Of a stretch of 64,000 bases of DNA, positions 12,940-24,010 are shown one piece after another. The notes below the pieces were generated by a model that had not been told where the DNA came from, did not search any database, and saw only the letters and a program-made list of their open reading frames with translations. The DNA lies in the NCBI RefSeq assembly GCF_020382885.2, contig NC_058514.1, forward strand, positions 471,501-535,500, read 5' to 3'. Each line of letters starts with the position of its first letter. Positions within the stretch are counted from its first letter, which is position 1. This stretch comes from Scatophagus argus. Lineage: Eukaryota; Chordata; Actinopteri; Scatophagidae. Position numbers and translations under genes: made by a program.

Positions 12940-14203
12940 GAAAGAGACAGTTAGTATGTCAGAGGCAGACGGCATTTCCAGCTCATCGACACACTGAATC
13001 CGATGACCTGATTCATGTTTCTGATTCTGATCAGGTTGTCTCTTGGACTGTTGGGTAAAGAATCCAGACCCTTTCTGTGTCTGACCTGAGACCAGCGTCA
13101 CTCGTCAGCCTCTGAACGTGTGAGGACTCCATGCTTCCTGTGAAACAGGACGGCTGTCGTCCGCTCGCGTGTCAGTGAACTCAATCAGCTTCTGAAACTC
13201 GAGATCTTCACACATTCACACTTTATTCTGACTGATGAGACGTTCAATAATTAACACGAGTGATTCACGCTGACGAACGGCAGCGAGCAGCAGGACGACG
13301 CAAGACTGACTCACAAAATGGTCTTCAGGATTATTTCAGGCCGCACAGAAGCTTCAGCTCATCGGTTTCTTTCTCGTTTTAAAACGAGAAGCTGAACAAC
13401 ATGGCTACAGGCCTGGATCAGGGCCTGGATCAGGGCCTGGATCAGGGCATGGATCAGGGCCTGCTCTTCTCTCCGGTTCACTGACCTCATTGTCTGCAGC
13501 CTGCAGTCACATTAACTTTGGGAAATCAGCACAGCCGATTGAACGAGTGGGTGAATTAACGAGAGGACAGAGTTCAGGTTTCACTGGGTCAGGGTGTTCA
13601 GGTCCAGCACTCAGAGTCACCACAGACAACATGCTGTGTTCGTCCGCAGCTCAAAGTGAGTTGAGGTGCGTTTGTTTGAAAGGCCGAGAGGCCGCGTGTG
13701 CTCGGTGTGAAGACCTGCAGACGCCAACGTGAAGCATCTTCAGTTTCCATTAAAAATTAATTCAAGGTTTTCTTAGAAAACAACGGAGCTGCACCAACAT
13801 TCATCATGTGGAGCTCAAAGTCAAACATCTCAGAGCCCTTTCATCAAACCTTAACTTCACCCTGAAAACTTCACCCTCAGCAGATTTTTATGAACACAAA
13901 ACACGTGAGCGATGAGTTATTAAGGTTTAACAGGCTCTGCTTTACGTCAGAGCTCTGAAATGTTTTCCGACGATAATCAATGAGACTCAGATCAGATCCA
14001 CTTAACTGCAAAAGACTGAATGGATGTTTCCTGCACAGACTGTGGTGTTTTAAAGGGCAAAATGCTCTAAATAACCTTACAGGCAGCCCTTAATGTTTTA
14101 AACTGTTCGTAACAAGTCACACAGGATGAAATACTGACTTGATCTGTGAATTGTAGGAGCCGAAGATGCCGGAGGCGAGAGCTGGCGTCTCATAGCCGTT
14201 CAT
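1548..14203 (-). CDS. eps8: EPS8 (EGF receptor kinase substrate 8), actin capping/bundling and Rac-GEF adaptor; 3' end outside window
   Basis: EPS8 caps and bundles actin filaments and, with ABI1 and SOS1, activates Rac at lamellipodia, microvilli and stereocilia (family knowledge). Coding exons in transcript order: 14203-14139, 12899-12832, 12006-11939, 11840-11679, 11362-11213, 10646-10564, 10491-10355, 9190-9117, 8769-8643, 7804-7716, 7632-7558, 7312-7164, 7040-6857, 6773-6640, 4782-4671, 4458-4318, 4206-4171, 2887-2864, 2734-2488, 2314-2131, 1680-1548. All junctions are GT-AG and in phase, giving 814 codons. Domains: PTB from about residue 68 ([19 protein letters not shown]) to 195; central helical region with [19 protein letters not shown]3 about 535-590 ([19 protein letters not shown]); proline-rich stretch about 640-680; C-terminal actin-binding/SAM-like effector region from about 709 ([12 protein letters not shown]) to 814 (TVQKAALE). 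The donor after exon 21 is intact (GAG|gtgggt), and no match to the family's short last exon is visible in 1-1547, so the stop lies outside. Sequence fits EPS8 better than EPS8L1-3; which teleost paralogue (a or b) is unresolved. Confidence 0.95.
3052..4074. repeat. MITE-like teleost repeat with 'TTAAAGGAACAGT' ends and 'agcctagcttagcacaaa' motifs
   Basis: The segment lies in the eps8 intron between the 24-nt and 36-nt microexons. It opens with aaaggaacagtccgacac and closes with the inverted end gtgagactgttcctttaag. Inside, the motif agcctagcttagcacaaa recurs at about 3123, 3310, 3514 (variant) and 3918 (variant), each followed by a 'gactgtaaacaggggaaac'-like sequence in at least one case. 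This suggests nested or tandem copies of one non-autonomous element. A poly(A) run lies at about 3776-3795. The same family occurs at 50611-51083. Class not determined; TTAA at the ends would fit a TTAA-targeting DNA transposon. Confidence 0.6.
4515..4560 (+). mobile_element. L2-type LINE 3' tail fragment
   Basis: Short match to the L2 3' end: aatttcccttcagggataaataaaggaattctgaattc. The same tail with an ATTCTG-type terminal repeat is seen in the longer copy ending near 10150. It is a 5'-truncated relic in an eps8 intron. Confidence 0.6.
4991..6124 (-). mobile_element. Degenerate Tc1/mariner-superfamily DNA transposon
   Basis: The segment is bounded by degenerate terminal inverted repeats: aagcccaattccaaaaaagt at the left and, inverted, aaatttttgtggaactggga-like sequence at the right. 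The minus strand carries a broken transposase fragment with [20 protein letters not shown] and [15 protein letters not shown], equivalent to the DWP-SPDLNPIEN-W catalytic-domain block of Tc1-like transposases. The Asn/Pro/Ile positions after SPD are altered, and frame breaks and internal deletions are evident, so it is inactive. It lies in the eps8 intron between exons 6773-6640 and 4782-4671. Confidence 0.75.
7895..8250 (+). repeat. Dispersed unclassified teleost repeat
   Basis: The block gagtccaagtggacgtttga followed by aatttgaagaaaattccctc and a run toward 'gacggatggacaacctgaaaa' is a recurrent interspersed sequence of fish genomes. A second, more diverged copy is at 41825-41960. It fills most of an eps8 intron (between 8643 and 7804). 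I cannot assign it to a transposon class. Confidence 0.5.
9475..10152 (+). mobile_element. L2-type LINE, 3' end (reverse transcriptase C-terminus plus 3' UTR)
   Basis: The plus strand encodes [19 protein letters not shown] and [18 protein letters not shown], then [20 protein letters not shown], the conserved C-terminal part of fish L2/Maui-type reverse transcriptases. A frameshift or stop near 9722 interrupts it, and the reading continues in another frame ([20 protein letters not shown]-like). It ends with ccagggattaataaaggaat and a short ATTCTG tail. The copy is 5'-truncated and dead, antisense to the eps8 intron. Confidence 0.8.
10805..10865 (+). mobile_element. LINE reverse transcriptase motif fragment
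   Basis: A roughly 60-bp relic on the plus strand reads [16 protein letters not shown], the conserved reverse transcriptase block (usually GVPQGSVLGPLLF). No other part of the element is recognisable beside it. It lies in an eps8 intron. Confidence 0.6.
12523..12939. repeat. Microsatellites: (CA)n at 12523-12546 and 12668-12691; (GACA)n at 12905-12939
   Basis: Three simple repeats flank eps8 coding exon 2. The GACA tract lies only about 5 bp upstream of that exon's acceptor on the minus strand, where it reads (TGTC)n and forms the polypyrimidine tract. Confidence 0.95.
13412..13465. repeat. 12-bp tandem repeat (gcctggatcagg, about 4.5 copies)
   Basis: Units gcctggatcagg are repeated, with one variant gcatggatcagg. 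It sits in the eps8 intron between coding exons 1 and 2. No coding role is apparent. Confidence 0.85.
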
Positions 14204-14226
14204 CCTGCTTCACAGTGGACCCTCAG

Positions 14227-17200
14227 CTGCAAGGCAGACAGGCAGACAGACAGGCAGACAGACAGACAAGTTTTCAGCTTTTCTCAGTAAACTAAACTAC
14301 ATTCATCAGTTATTTGTTCACATATTCAAACAGGAAGTTTCAATCTCGTCTAACTGTTGGCTTTGAGATGTGGACGGGGCTGTCGTCCCTGTCGTCCCTG
14401 ACAAGACTCAAAGCTTTAACCAAACTGTTAACGCAGTCTGTTGGGGCTGCAGGATTTGGTCTGATTGGGACAGAGAAACCAAGTCTTCAGATTAACGGAG
14501 CACAACATCAACGTTTCAGACAAACTTCAGACGGGCAGCAGGAGGCTCAGAGTCGTGGAAACTCAAGATCACATCATGATTCTGTTCTGAAGTTCAGAAT
14601 GAGGAGCAGCCTCACTCACTGTTCAGCCATCTCCAACAAATTAAGCTTCCCTGCAAATACTATGCAACAGCAGACATGCTGTAAAGGACACGCTTTCAGC
14701 CTCCTCACACATCAGGAACCGAGAGGAACCGAGAGCTCCCATCCCTCCCACTCATTAACAAATCATTAAAACCTGCCCGTGGAGCAGCAGGGAAATGTCC
14801 CATCCAGGCTCACATTAAAAGACCTCGACACAAAAGAGTCCCCGAGGTGGACTATGAGCAGCCTCAGTGTGTCTGCACTAAACAACAGGCTGCTCCTGTA
14901 TGTACAGTGCAGCCACGTGTGATTACTTTTCCCAGGACTCCATGTTTTATTCAGCCGGGACTCAGACTCCATTTTCCACCACGTATCCATAACAACAGCA
15001 GGCGGGAGGAGGCCTCAGTTATATCTGCAGCTCTGTGAGAGAATTCAAACCTGTGAGGCTGCGCTCAGGGAGAAACGAGCCCAGTCCAATCCTGGAGAAA
15101 CTGATCTGACGGCAGCATCAAAGGTGGCTGTTTCAGTTCGGTCGCAAATCACACGGGAACATCACCAGAGACGCTTGGGGTTTGGACATGTCCTCCCTGT
15201 GTTTGGACATGTCCTCCCTGTGTCTGTACATCCCGTCTCTTCTCCTCTTTCTTCCTATGAAACACTTCTGACTGGTCCTCGTTTCCTGACCTGCTCCTCT
15301 GTGCGGTCTGGATGAATTCAGTTTCCCTTACATTTCCACCACTTGGATACAATGCTCAAAGGCGCCAACGGTGTGTTTGTGTGACAACCAGCTGGGAGGC
15401 GTTTCCATGGCAACATAGGCCTCCACCATCTGCAGCGAGCCGAGCCCACAGGGCACAGGGCTGCTTCCTGGTGCTGCGGTGTTTACTTTGTCAGGCTGTA
15501 GTTTAATATGTAATCAGCTGAACAGAGGTCACGTGACGCGGCTCACCTCTGATGTCACACACGGCAAACACAGCAGAGGACAAGCTGTTGGTCCACAGGT
15601 CGGCCTGAGCGAAGTCAGACTGAACAGAAAAGCAGCCAGAGTATCTAAAGCAGGGTATCTGCGATGTACTGATCCAGGATCAGAAGTTAGCCACAGTGAA
15701 AAGCTGATCCTTTATGACCCCGTGACATCCGGCTGTAAGACTCCAGAGGGAGTCGTCCACTTCCACTTCCGATCGCCGGCTCCTCCGGTCTGCGTCCAAG
15801 ACACTGAACGCCAAATTGCTGCTGATGCTGCGCCATCAGTGTGTGAATGTGACAGCAGGGTGTGAACGTGACAGCAGGGTGTGAACGTGACAGCAGTGTA
15901 AGAGCACTCTGAGTGGTCAGTACGACTAGAAAAGCGCTTTAAGTGCAGTGCATTTATTTACCATTTGTTATGGCTCACGACTGGCCTGCAAGTGTGTGTG
16001 TTGTTTCTCAACATCACAGTCGACTGTTTAATCAAACAGTTAAAGTCTAACTGCTGTTCAAACAGACGTTTAATGAGTCACCAAAGAGGAAGTGACTTTG
16101 TGAGGACACAAAGCCAAACGTTTCTCTTCTCTGTTCATATGACGCTCAAACAACTTTCATATTATTACAGAGAACAAACAGATTTTTCTCCTTCTACTGG
16201 TAAACAAATCATTCATGTGCCTTTGACATTTACTGCTCACACCTGGTGGTGCGTTCAGGTGCTGAGGCGGAGGTCAGACAACAGAGATTCACTGTGAGTA
16301 CTGCATTAATCAGCTGTGATGTCTGGAAACTCGGCTGGGATTCCAAAGAACACTCAGTCCAATCAGAGTCTCTCGCATTTGGGACGTCTGTCCCCTCAAC
16401 GCGTTGGAAAACTTACAACAATTCAACAAAACGTCAGAAACTGCACCAACTGAACATGAACAACACCCGGTGTGGTCCTGGAACTCATCAGAGCTCCCAG
16501 GCGGACGTCAATCAGCTCCTGTGACTGGCTGACAGCATATTCTACTGTTTTCTACTGAGCTGAAACCTGATGATCGTCTTCACAGGGAACAAAGCAGCAG
16601 CGTTGGTGTCCCACAGAGGAAAGTAAAGAGGATTGGTAAGAAGATTTACATCGCTGTGGTCAACACACACGCACGTGCACACACACACACACCTCTAATC
16701 CCTACTGTCCTCCTCCTGACTGCAGGATGCTGTAAGACGTCCACGAGTGCAGCAACACCCACCACCACCTTCACTTTAGCAAGTCGTTATTCTCTGAATC
16801 AATTCTTAATTTTGTCCATTTTGACTTTAATCCCAAAATATTTTCAAATGTGTGACTACATTCTCAGATTTAGGAATTTAATCTCAGGCTAAAGTAAAAC
16901 TTTTCATTTTTGTTGAAATAAAAAATCCTCTAAACGCAGAAAAGTGAATCAGTGTCTCTATTCAGATTTTAATTTCAGGAGTCTGAGCTTAATCTCAGAT
17001 CAAGTCAGAAGGCTGACATGACTCCAGCCTTCTGACTTTAATCTCAGTTAATTTTCCTCGTGCGACACTCGTCGTCCTGCGTATTTCTGCCTCGCTTTAG
17101 AGCCTTTAAACCAACACAAACAGGAGTGTTGCTGGAGAACGTGACATTAATGATGTGAGCGCACACTCTGATTGGACTTAATGATGGCATCCGACATGTG

Positions 17201-20200
17201 AGCTGTGGAGTCGTGACTGGGAGCAGCTCATTGATTAATCGCCCTGTGACTCCTGACAGGATCGAGGCCACAGAGCTCTGCAGGGAGACTCATCATGTCC
17301 CTGTAACCTACATACTATACACACGGCACTGCTGCGACACGGTACCGACACTCGTTACAGACTTGGTAACGAGTTACTGAAACACAAGAACGTGTAAATC
17401 ACAGAATGTGGGTTATTTAAGGTGGAGCGGATTTTTCTGCTGGCAGGCTAACAGTTTGGCCCTGCGTCCAGTCTTTGTGCTAAGCTATGCTAACCACATC
17501 CTCTGTGGAGATGTCACGCTGCTTCTTCAGGTTCTAACACTCATGATAACACCTCACAGAGACCACAGGTCCTGATGAGGTCAAGTCCAGCTGTAGAGCG
17601 TCCGATTTATTCACCTCCAGCTGTGTTGGATCAATCCCCATCCATACAGACTCTGGTATCGACTTCAGTCCTGCAGCTCTGACACTGGACTCATCAACAC
17701 ATGTCCACAATGTGACCAGGTCTCACACTGAAGACTGATGAGGAGGTCTCAAAGGGAGTGCATGTTACAGAAGGCTGAAAGTAATCCAGAATAATCCTGA
17801 AGCTGCTGATGTCTGTCCTACTGCTGAGGCTCTCTATGCTGTTAAAGACAAAGTCAAACATGTTCAAAGTGTTTGTTCAGCTGAAACAAGAGGACAAAAC
17901 AATCAGGATCAGGAGCTTCAGAGCTGCTGTGAGCTGGACTCTGTTCTCCCTGGACGGAGCCAGACTAGCAGTTTCCCTCTGTTTTCAGTCTTTATGCTAA
18001 GCTAAGCTAAGCACTGCTCATTGTAGCTTCATGAGAGTGACTCTCAGCGAGGAAGAGGAGGAGGAGGAGGATTTCATTACAGCCACAGCAGATCAGCTGA
18101 GCACCAAACTGATCGTCCAACAGTCCAATCAGCTGTGTGATCTCAGGAATGACGAGGACAACCGAGAGCATCGCTGTACATCGCTGACCCACAGACAAGA
18201 GACCACACACAAAACTGAAGCCTGAACTGGAGTCCAGCCAGCAGACGTCACAGAGTCCACGTCCACACAGAGGACGTCACGCACAGGCTGCTGGGACACC
18301 AACATTCACTGTTTGTATGTTCAGGTCTAGCTTTTTACCTCCCGTTTTCTCCCGCTCTACAAACATTAGTGGACAACCCGGACCGGACAACACGGTGCGT
18401 TTCTTGTTTAAAAATAAACTGATTTTAAAGCGCTGAGTTCTATGCTCACAGACGGACCTGCCAACCAGCCACAGAGAGCTTACCTCTATGAAACGTCCAC
18501 AGGTGAGTGTGTGCAGCAGCAAACCTCCACGGCGTCTCAGGTGAACCCTCTGGGTTTCATGTGTGACAGATTACTGAGGATTCAGGTCTCTGCAGGACCT
18601 GGATTTGCCGCAGCAGCTTGTTGTTGACGAGTTTAAGCCTCTAATTAATGAGTCATGGGCAGGTGGAGGAGGGTTGGGGGCGGGGTTTGTAGGCCATCTG
18701 ACAGGTGGCAGACTGTGCGACACAGCACCACAGTACTCACCATTTGCTAGCCACACTTCCTCTGTCAGTAATTACTCTTCCTTCGCTCTCCTGCTGTGGT
18801 GCGACCTCGCCCTCGGAGATCAGAAAGTTCTTATCGACGGAGATAAAGCCTCATACCTTACGAGTTCACCTCTGATGACGGACGGCTGTTTGAGCAGGAT
18901 TAAAAACAATCAGGGTCCAGTCAAGAAAACATGCTGAAAAACAGATCTAATCTGTCCTTTTAATGTTAAACTGTTATTTTAAATCAAATCAAACAATTAA
19001 ATTTCCCCAGAAACAGAATACTTATAATTAGGATTAATTATCACTATTTTCTCTCGAGTTCTGAGAGGTAAAATCACTGTTCTTGTCAAAGGGGTCTGGT
19101 AGCCTTGAAGAGAGAGAACGGCTTTGGAAAAGCTGATGGTGTTCCTGCTGCCAGCACCAGTACACCACCAGTACACCATCAGTACACCACCAGTACACCA
19201 CCAGCACACCATCAGTACACCATCAGTACACCATCAGCACACCACCAGTACACCACCAGCACACCATCAGTACACCACCAGTACACCACCAGTACACCAT
19301 CAGTACACCACCAGTACACCACCAGCACACCATCAGTACTCCTGCTGCCACTCCACACTGGGAACACGCTGACCGCCATCTCCTGCAGGAAATACATTGA
19401 GTATACAAGTACCTCATACAATCACACTTCAAAAAAAACCTGAACTGTCCCTTTAACATCAGGTGACCAGCAAAACTCACACACTGACGTCTCAACTCTG
19501 TGCTGATGACATCACTGATCAATCAATGGTCTGAACAGAAAATCGATGAAAACAAACTGACTTTGGATACTCAAACTGAAACTCAACGTTACTGATCAGT
19601 AAACATGTGTACTTCCTGTTTGAGCTCACTGATCTGCTGGACTTCTTCCTGTCCTGATGACGCGACAACACATTTTTATTAAAAAATCATGACTTTCATC
19701 TCAAAATATAACTTTTATTTTTAATTAAATCCTAAACTATTACCACTTTATCTTCAAATATTGTTGCATTTCTTGTAAAACTGACTGACCTGTGAAAATA
19801 ACTAAGAGAACAGAAGCAGGTTCAGGCGCTTTGACTTGACGAACTGATTTGCTTCTGTGTGTGTGGTGAGTCACAGAGGAGACACACGGGTTCAGGTGTT
19901 GTGCAGGTGTTCAGGAAGTGTTACAGGATAACGACTCCCCTCCGAGCTCGGGGATGTCCCGTCTGAACACTCTGAATACCTGCTGGAACAAACCTGGTTT
20001 CATGGAAGAACAAACAAACTGACCTGAGATCTGTCAGTGCTGAACCTTCAGTCCGTTCAGACGCGTCTCCTCATCAGTTTCGCTGTTTCCTCTAAGACAA
20101 ACAACATGAACCCTCAGAGTGAAGGTTCACAAATCTGTGGGCTGCCCAGCTTTATGAACACGACACCAAACCCAGCGAACCCCGGACGGCCACCACGGGT

Positions 20201-23200
20201 CCAGCACAGACCAGATCCCCGACGGCAGCTGAGCTCGACCTGCCGCCTGCTGCACATAAGAGCGCATAAACAACAGTCTCATCTGAGTGATCAAATCCAA
20301 AACTGCATCCTGTATCAGCCTGAAGTTCTGACCGTTTCTCACCGCGCTGATTTCTGTGTCAAGTGACGGATTTGACTTGTCTGTTTGAAACACGAGCAGC
20401 AACACGTTCCCACTTCCTGTGCAGACAGGAAGTTACTGGACACAGTAACTGAGTCAATACACTGTGACACTACTACTATGAACACAGTGTTGAAATGAGC
20501 GCAGCTGCTGGGGGCAGAACATCACCCTCAAACTTTGCAGACATTTTCCCTAAATCCAACAACTGTTTTGTCTTTGGTCCACCTGTGAAACTCGACTCCT
20601 GTCGATCACCTGGAAAACCACATCAGTTTCCTGTTTCAGTCCCATAATCCTACACGGCCTCCAACACATCATGGCATCACCTGGCAGGTACGGTTACATC
20701 ATCCCGTCCCCATGGCAACCAGCCCCTCACTCACACACACAGTCGCACAACGTGGAACCCGGGAGACGTCCGATAACAGTGAGTAACAGTCAACGGCAAA
20801 CTACGACGGACATTTTTAGATTCAAAGAGAACATCAACCACAAAAATAATCAATAGTTTACTTATATTCCCACTGGAGAGAGAAACGGGTTTCACGTTGG
20901 ACAGCAGGGCGACGGCGGGCAGAGATCAGCAGAACCACACTGGGCCTGCTCAGAGTCGATGAAAGGGTGTTCTCGGCTTTGATTTGCCACAGAACTTAGT
21001 TTTGGTCTTGGTTTGGGGTTTTAAAGAGAGGTTTTCTGGTTATTGGAGCAGTTTAATGATGCTGAAACCTGAGTCCACTATCAGCACAGCTTTCTACTGA
21101 TTTACAGATGTGAGCTCTCAGAGAGTTTTCTCTGTAGCTTGTGTTTAATGATGCGGTGAAGGCCGTCAGCAGCTAACTGTGCTCCATCTGTGACGACACT
21201 CCTGATAGCGGTAACAACTGAAGACGCTGGTTTCCTCGTCTCGACTGGACATTCTGACACTGAACTCTGACCGAAATCGTGCGTTTTCCCCCCAGATGCT
21301 TTACTTCAGTTAACTTCCTCCATGGCTGGTTATTAAGAGACCCTGAGAGCTGGGAAACATCCAGAAATAGTCTGTGTCAGCCCCTCAGGAAGACGGCAGC
21401 AGGAGGAGGGATGTTTCCCATGAAGACCACAGTCCCAACAGAAAACAGATCCAGGACCAGCTGTGGACTTTAGTCCTTCACTATCTGACCAACACAGGAA
21501 ACTTAAAATGGGACAGAACAGTTCACGTTACACAACACTCGGCTCAAAGGTCCTTCAAGCGTTCAGCATCAGCAAACAGTCGTTTTCTTAAAACCTGACA
21601 ACCTCTGGAGAAAAAAAACAAGAAAAAAAAAGACAGCTAGCATCAGGCTAACAGTGAGCTAACAACAAGCCAACACTTCTGCCACTGGAAGATGTGCTCT
21701 CTAATGTTCAAATAAAGCCAAGAAACAGTCGAAAACATTCCAAAATTCACTGTCAGCTGTTAACAAATTCAACTGTGATTCATGTTGGAGCTTTAAGATT
21801 GAAATCCATCTACATTTTTTGACAAACGCGTGGTGACTTTCATCGTGAAGCAGCCACAGGAAACAGAAATAAAAGCTTAAAGTCAGACAGAGGTTGTACT
21901 TCTCCTGTGTTACATTTCTACTTCTGAAGCTGGAAGTGACAAATCGAACGCCCCCAAAGTCGGAATTCAACTCGACTCAGTCGACCTCAGAGGACACCGA
22001 GTTCACAAACCAAGATGGCTGCCTGTAAATAAAAGCTGTGGTTTTGCATGTTCTTAGTGCTTTTGTGCACCGCCTCACTGCTGCCTGTAGACACACAGCT
22101 ACGGTCGTGTTAGACGTCAGCTGGTGCTGCTTGTAACCAGTCGATGCTGCTGTAACAAAAATGGCTGAATGACATTACAAGCGATCTGTCTTGTGTTGTG
22201 GCAAATGCATCCAACTCGGTTTTACCGGATGTGATGTCACTCCGAGTCCAGAGTTACGACTTACGAGTACAAATCGAACAGCTTGTTTTTTAAATAAGGT
22301 TTAAGGAGCCCCTGATGATTGTTCTTAGTTTACTTGGACTTGAACGAGTTTCTGATTCTCTCTGTGACCAAACTACAGGTAAAAAGAGGCACAAAGTGAA
22401 GTTCAGCTCAGGATAATTTTAGACTGCAGACTGTCCAGGTTATCTCACCTGAGACCTGCACCTCTCATAACTCCAATTACCTGGAGAGGTCACAGGAGAG
22501 AGAGCTAATGAGCTGCTGCTGCCTCTCAGGAACAAACTGTCCATTTTACACCAAATACTCATCAAACTTTTGGGAGAGCAGCAGATTAAACAGGACGAGC
22601 TACGTGTTTTTCCCGCTAAAATCAGGTGAGATTGAGCTGCTGGCTACAAGCTTCCATGTCAGAAATGACAGCTGAAGTCAAAGATAACAGGAACCGTTTG
22701 TTTGAAAAAGACAAAACGAGATAAACGGATACCGTGGAGACCTTCCGGTAACCCCAGCTGGAACAATAAGGAGCCGTGATATCTCTGTCATGCCTGGCAA
22801 CCGGGCTCCATTCAGGCCAAGCCAAACAAAAGGGCTCCGACACACCGGGCAGCCGTAGACACACGGCCGTGGACAGACCGCCTGTTGCCCGGGTTGCCTC
22901 ACACACACCTGTGCGTTAGCCAGCCTCGACGAGGCTCGTTAGCTTTTGTCGATAATTCAGGTGTATGTGGGCATGTTTCTGTCAGTGACGAACCGTATGA
23001 CCACAGTGTGAAGCGCCGAGCTGCCCTTCACCTTCATTTGGCTCACGAACACAGCCTGCCAAATTCCATTCATAATTCCACGAGTTAAGGCGAACTACAG
23101 TATTTTTCAGTCAGGTTACGAATGTCAAATGTCGGCTTATACCTTAACTACAGTAGTCAGTCCGTTTGTAATTTCGGCAGGAATGTGTTCCACCATTAGA

Positions 23201-23731
23201 CACTTCATTTGAAATAAATTCTTTCATAAAACTTGTTTCTTGTTCGCACTACTCGCTGTCGCCCATCACTACGTAACGCACATTTTCTTTTGAGGAGACA
23301 CGAGAAATAACGTAGTAGAACAAGTGATATAAGTTGAATTTAAATCAATGGAACTTATTTCTGTGTGCTACGTGTGAGCCGAAATGAATATGTGATCCTG
23401 ACACGTCGTTGAATTATGTTATTTTGTGTGGAATTGCCTGTAAATATCCACAAAATTATTTAATCGTAATTTTCCAAAGCGGTCTGGTGTGGCTGTCACA
23501 ACAGCGAAGGGCCACCTTGCCTCCGCCAGAGCAGAAGGGCAGATCAAGTTGCTTCGGTCTGCATTTACATTTTCTGTTAAGGCTGAATATTACAGAGAAC
23601 AAGCTGATAAAATCCCGATTCGAGCAGATACCTGAAGACAATCTTCAGAAACCGACGGTAACGTTGGTCTCCGGGTGGAGCTGAGGGAGGAATGTCAAGC
23701 GCCCTGGTGAGAATCATTAAAGCAAGCTTAC
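14227..23731. other. eps8 leader intron; no coding gene recognised
   Basis: The 9.5-kb stretch between the candidate leader exon and the first coding exon holds several long frames on both strands, none with recognisable similarity. Visible contents: (CAGA)n at 14235-14270; a duplicated 21-bp block (tttggacatgtcctccctgt) at 15179-15221; a near X-box GTTTCCATGGCAAC at 15401-15414; three copies of gtgtgaatgtgacagcaggg-like units at 15840-15895 next to a fish repeat tail (gactagaaaagcgctttaag) ending near 15965; 'ctttgtgctaagctatgcta'-type repeat pieces at about 17470-17495 and 17985-18012; an 11-bp minisatellite at 19158-19340. Confidence 0.5.
19158..19340. repeat. 11-bp minisatellite (agtacaccacc / agtacaccatc / agcacaccatc)
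   Basis: About 16 units of 11 bp differ by C/T at two positions. Because 11 is not a multiple of 3, all plus-strand frames read the same 11-residue periodic peptide. This explains the long open frames here on both strands, which are not genes. Confidence 0.95.
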
Positions 23732-24010
23732 CTGCAGGAGTGGGCTTCATAAAACATCCGCGTTAATCCGCGTAACGTTAGAAAAACATGGCACAAATGG
23801 AGGCTTTCACCCCCGGTCCGCACTGGTCTGTAACGGATCCTCTCTACTCTTTAATGTCCGACAAACCGAACTCTAGTTCGGGTACAGAAGTTCGTCGGCG
23901 GCTCAGCTCCGAGACGTGCCTGCTACAAACTGCACTTGATGATGAATGGTGTGGAAAAGCAGCAGCAAGTCAACCTGCGCAGAGCCTGAGGACTTTCACC
24001 CCTCAGCCGT
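23732..24010 (-). promoter_or_regulatory. Candidate eps8 leader exon and promoter
   Basis: On the minus strand a consensus donor (CTGCAG|gtaagc, exon end 23732) closes a CpG-containing stretch reaching to about 24010. The first eps8 coding exon begins with an acceptor at 14226 and carries only 23 nt of leader, so at least one upstream non-coding exon must exist. This is the best donor-bearing CpG-rich site I saw upstream. The transcription start is inferred, not seen, and other leader exons in the 9.5-kb intron are possible. Confidence 0.35.

Noticed and set aside
14314-14769. Plus-strand open frame of 151 codons in the eps8 leader intron
   Set aside because: No recognisable homologue, no splice context, and low-complexity composition; likely chance.
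19158-19340. CRISPR-like or coding repeat
   Set aside because: Units are contiguous 11-mers with no spacers; it is a minisatellite in a vertebrate intron.
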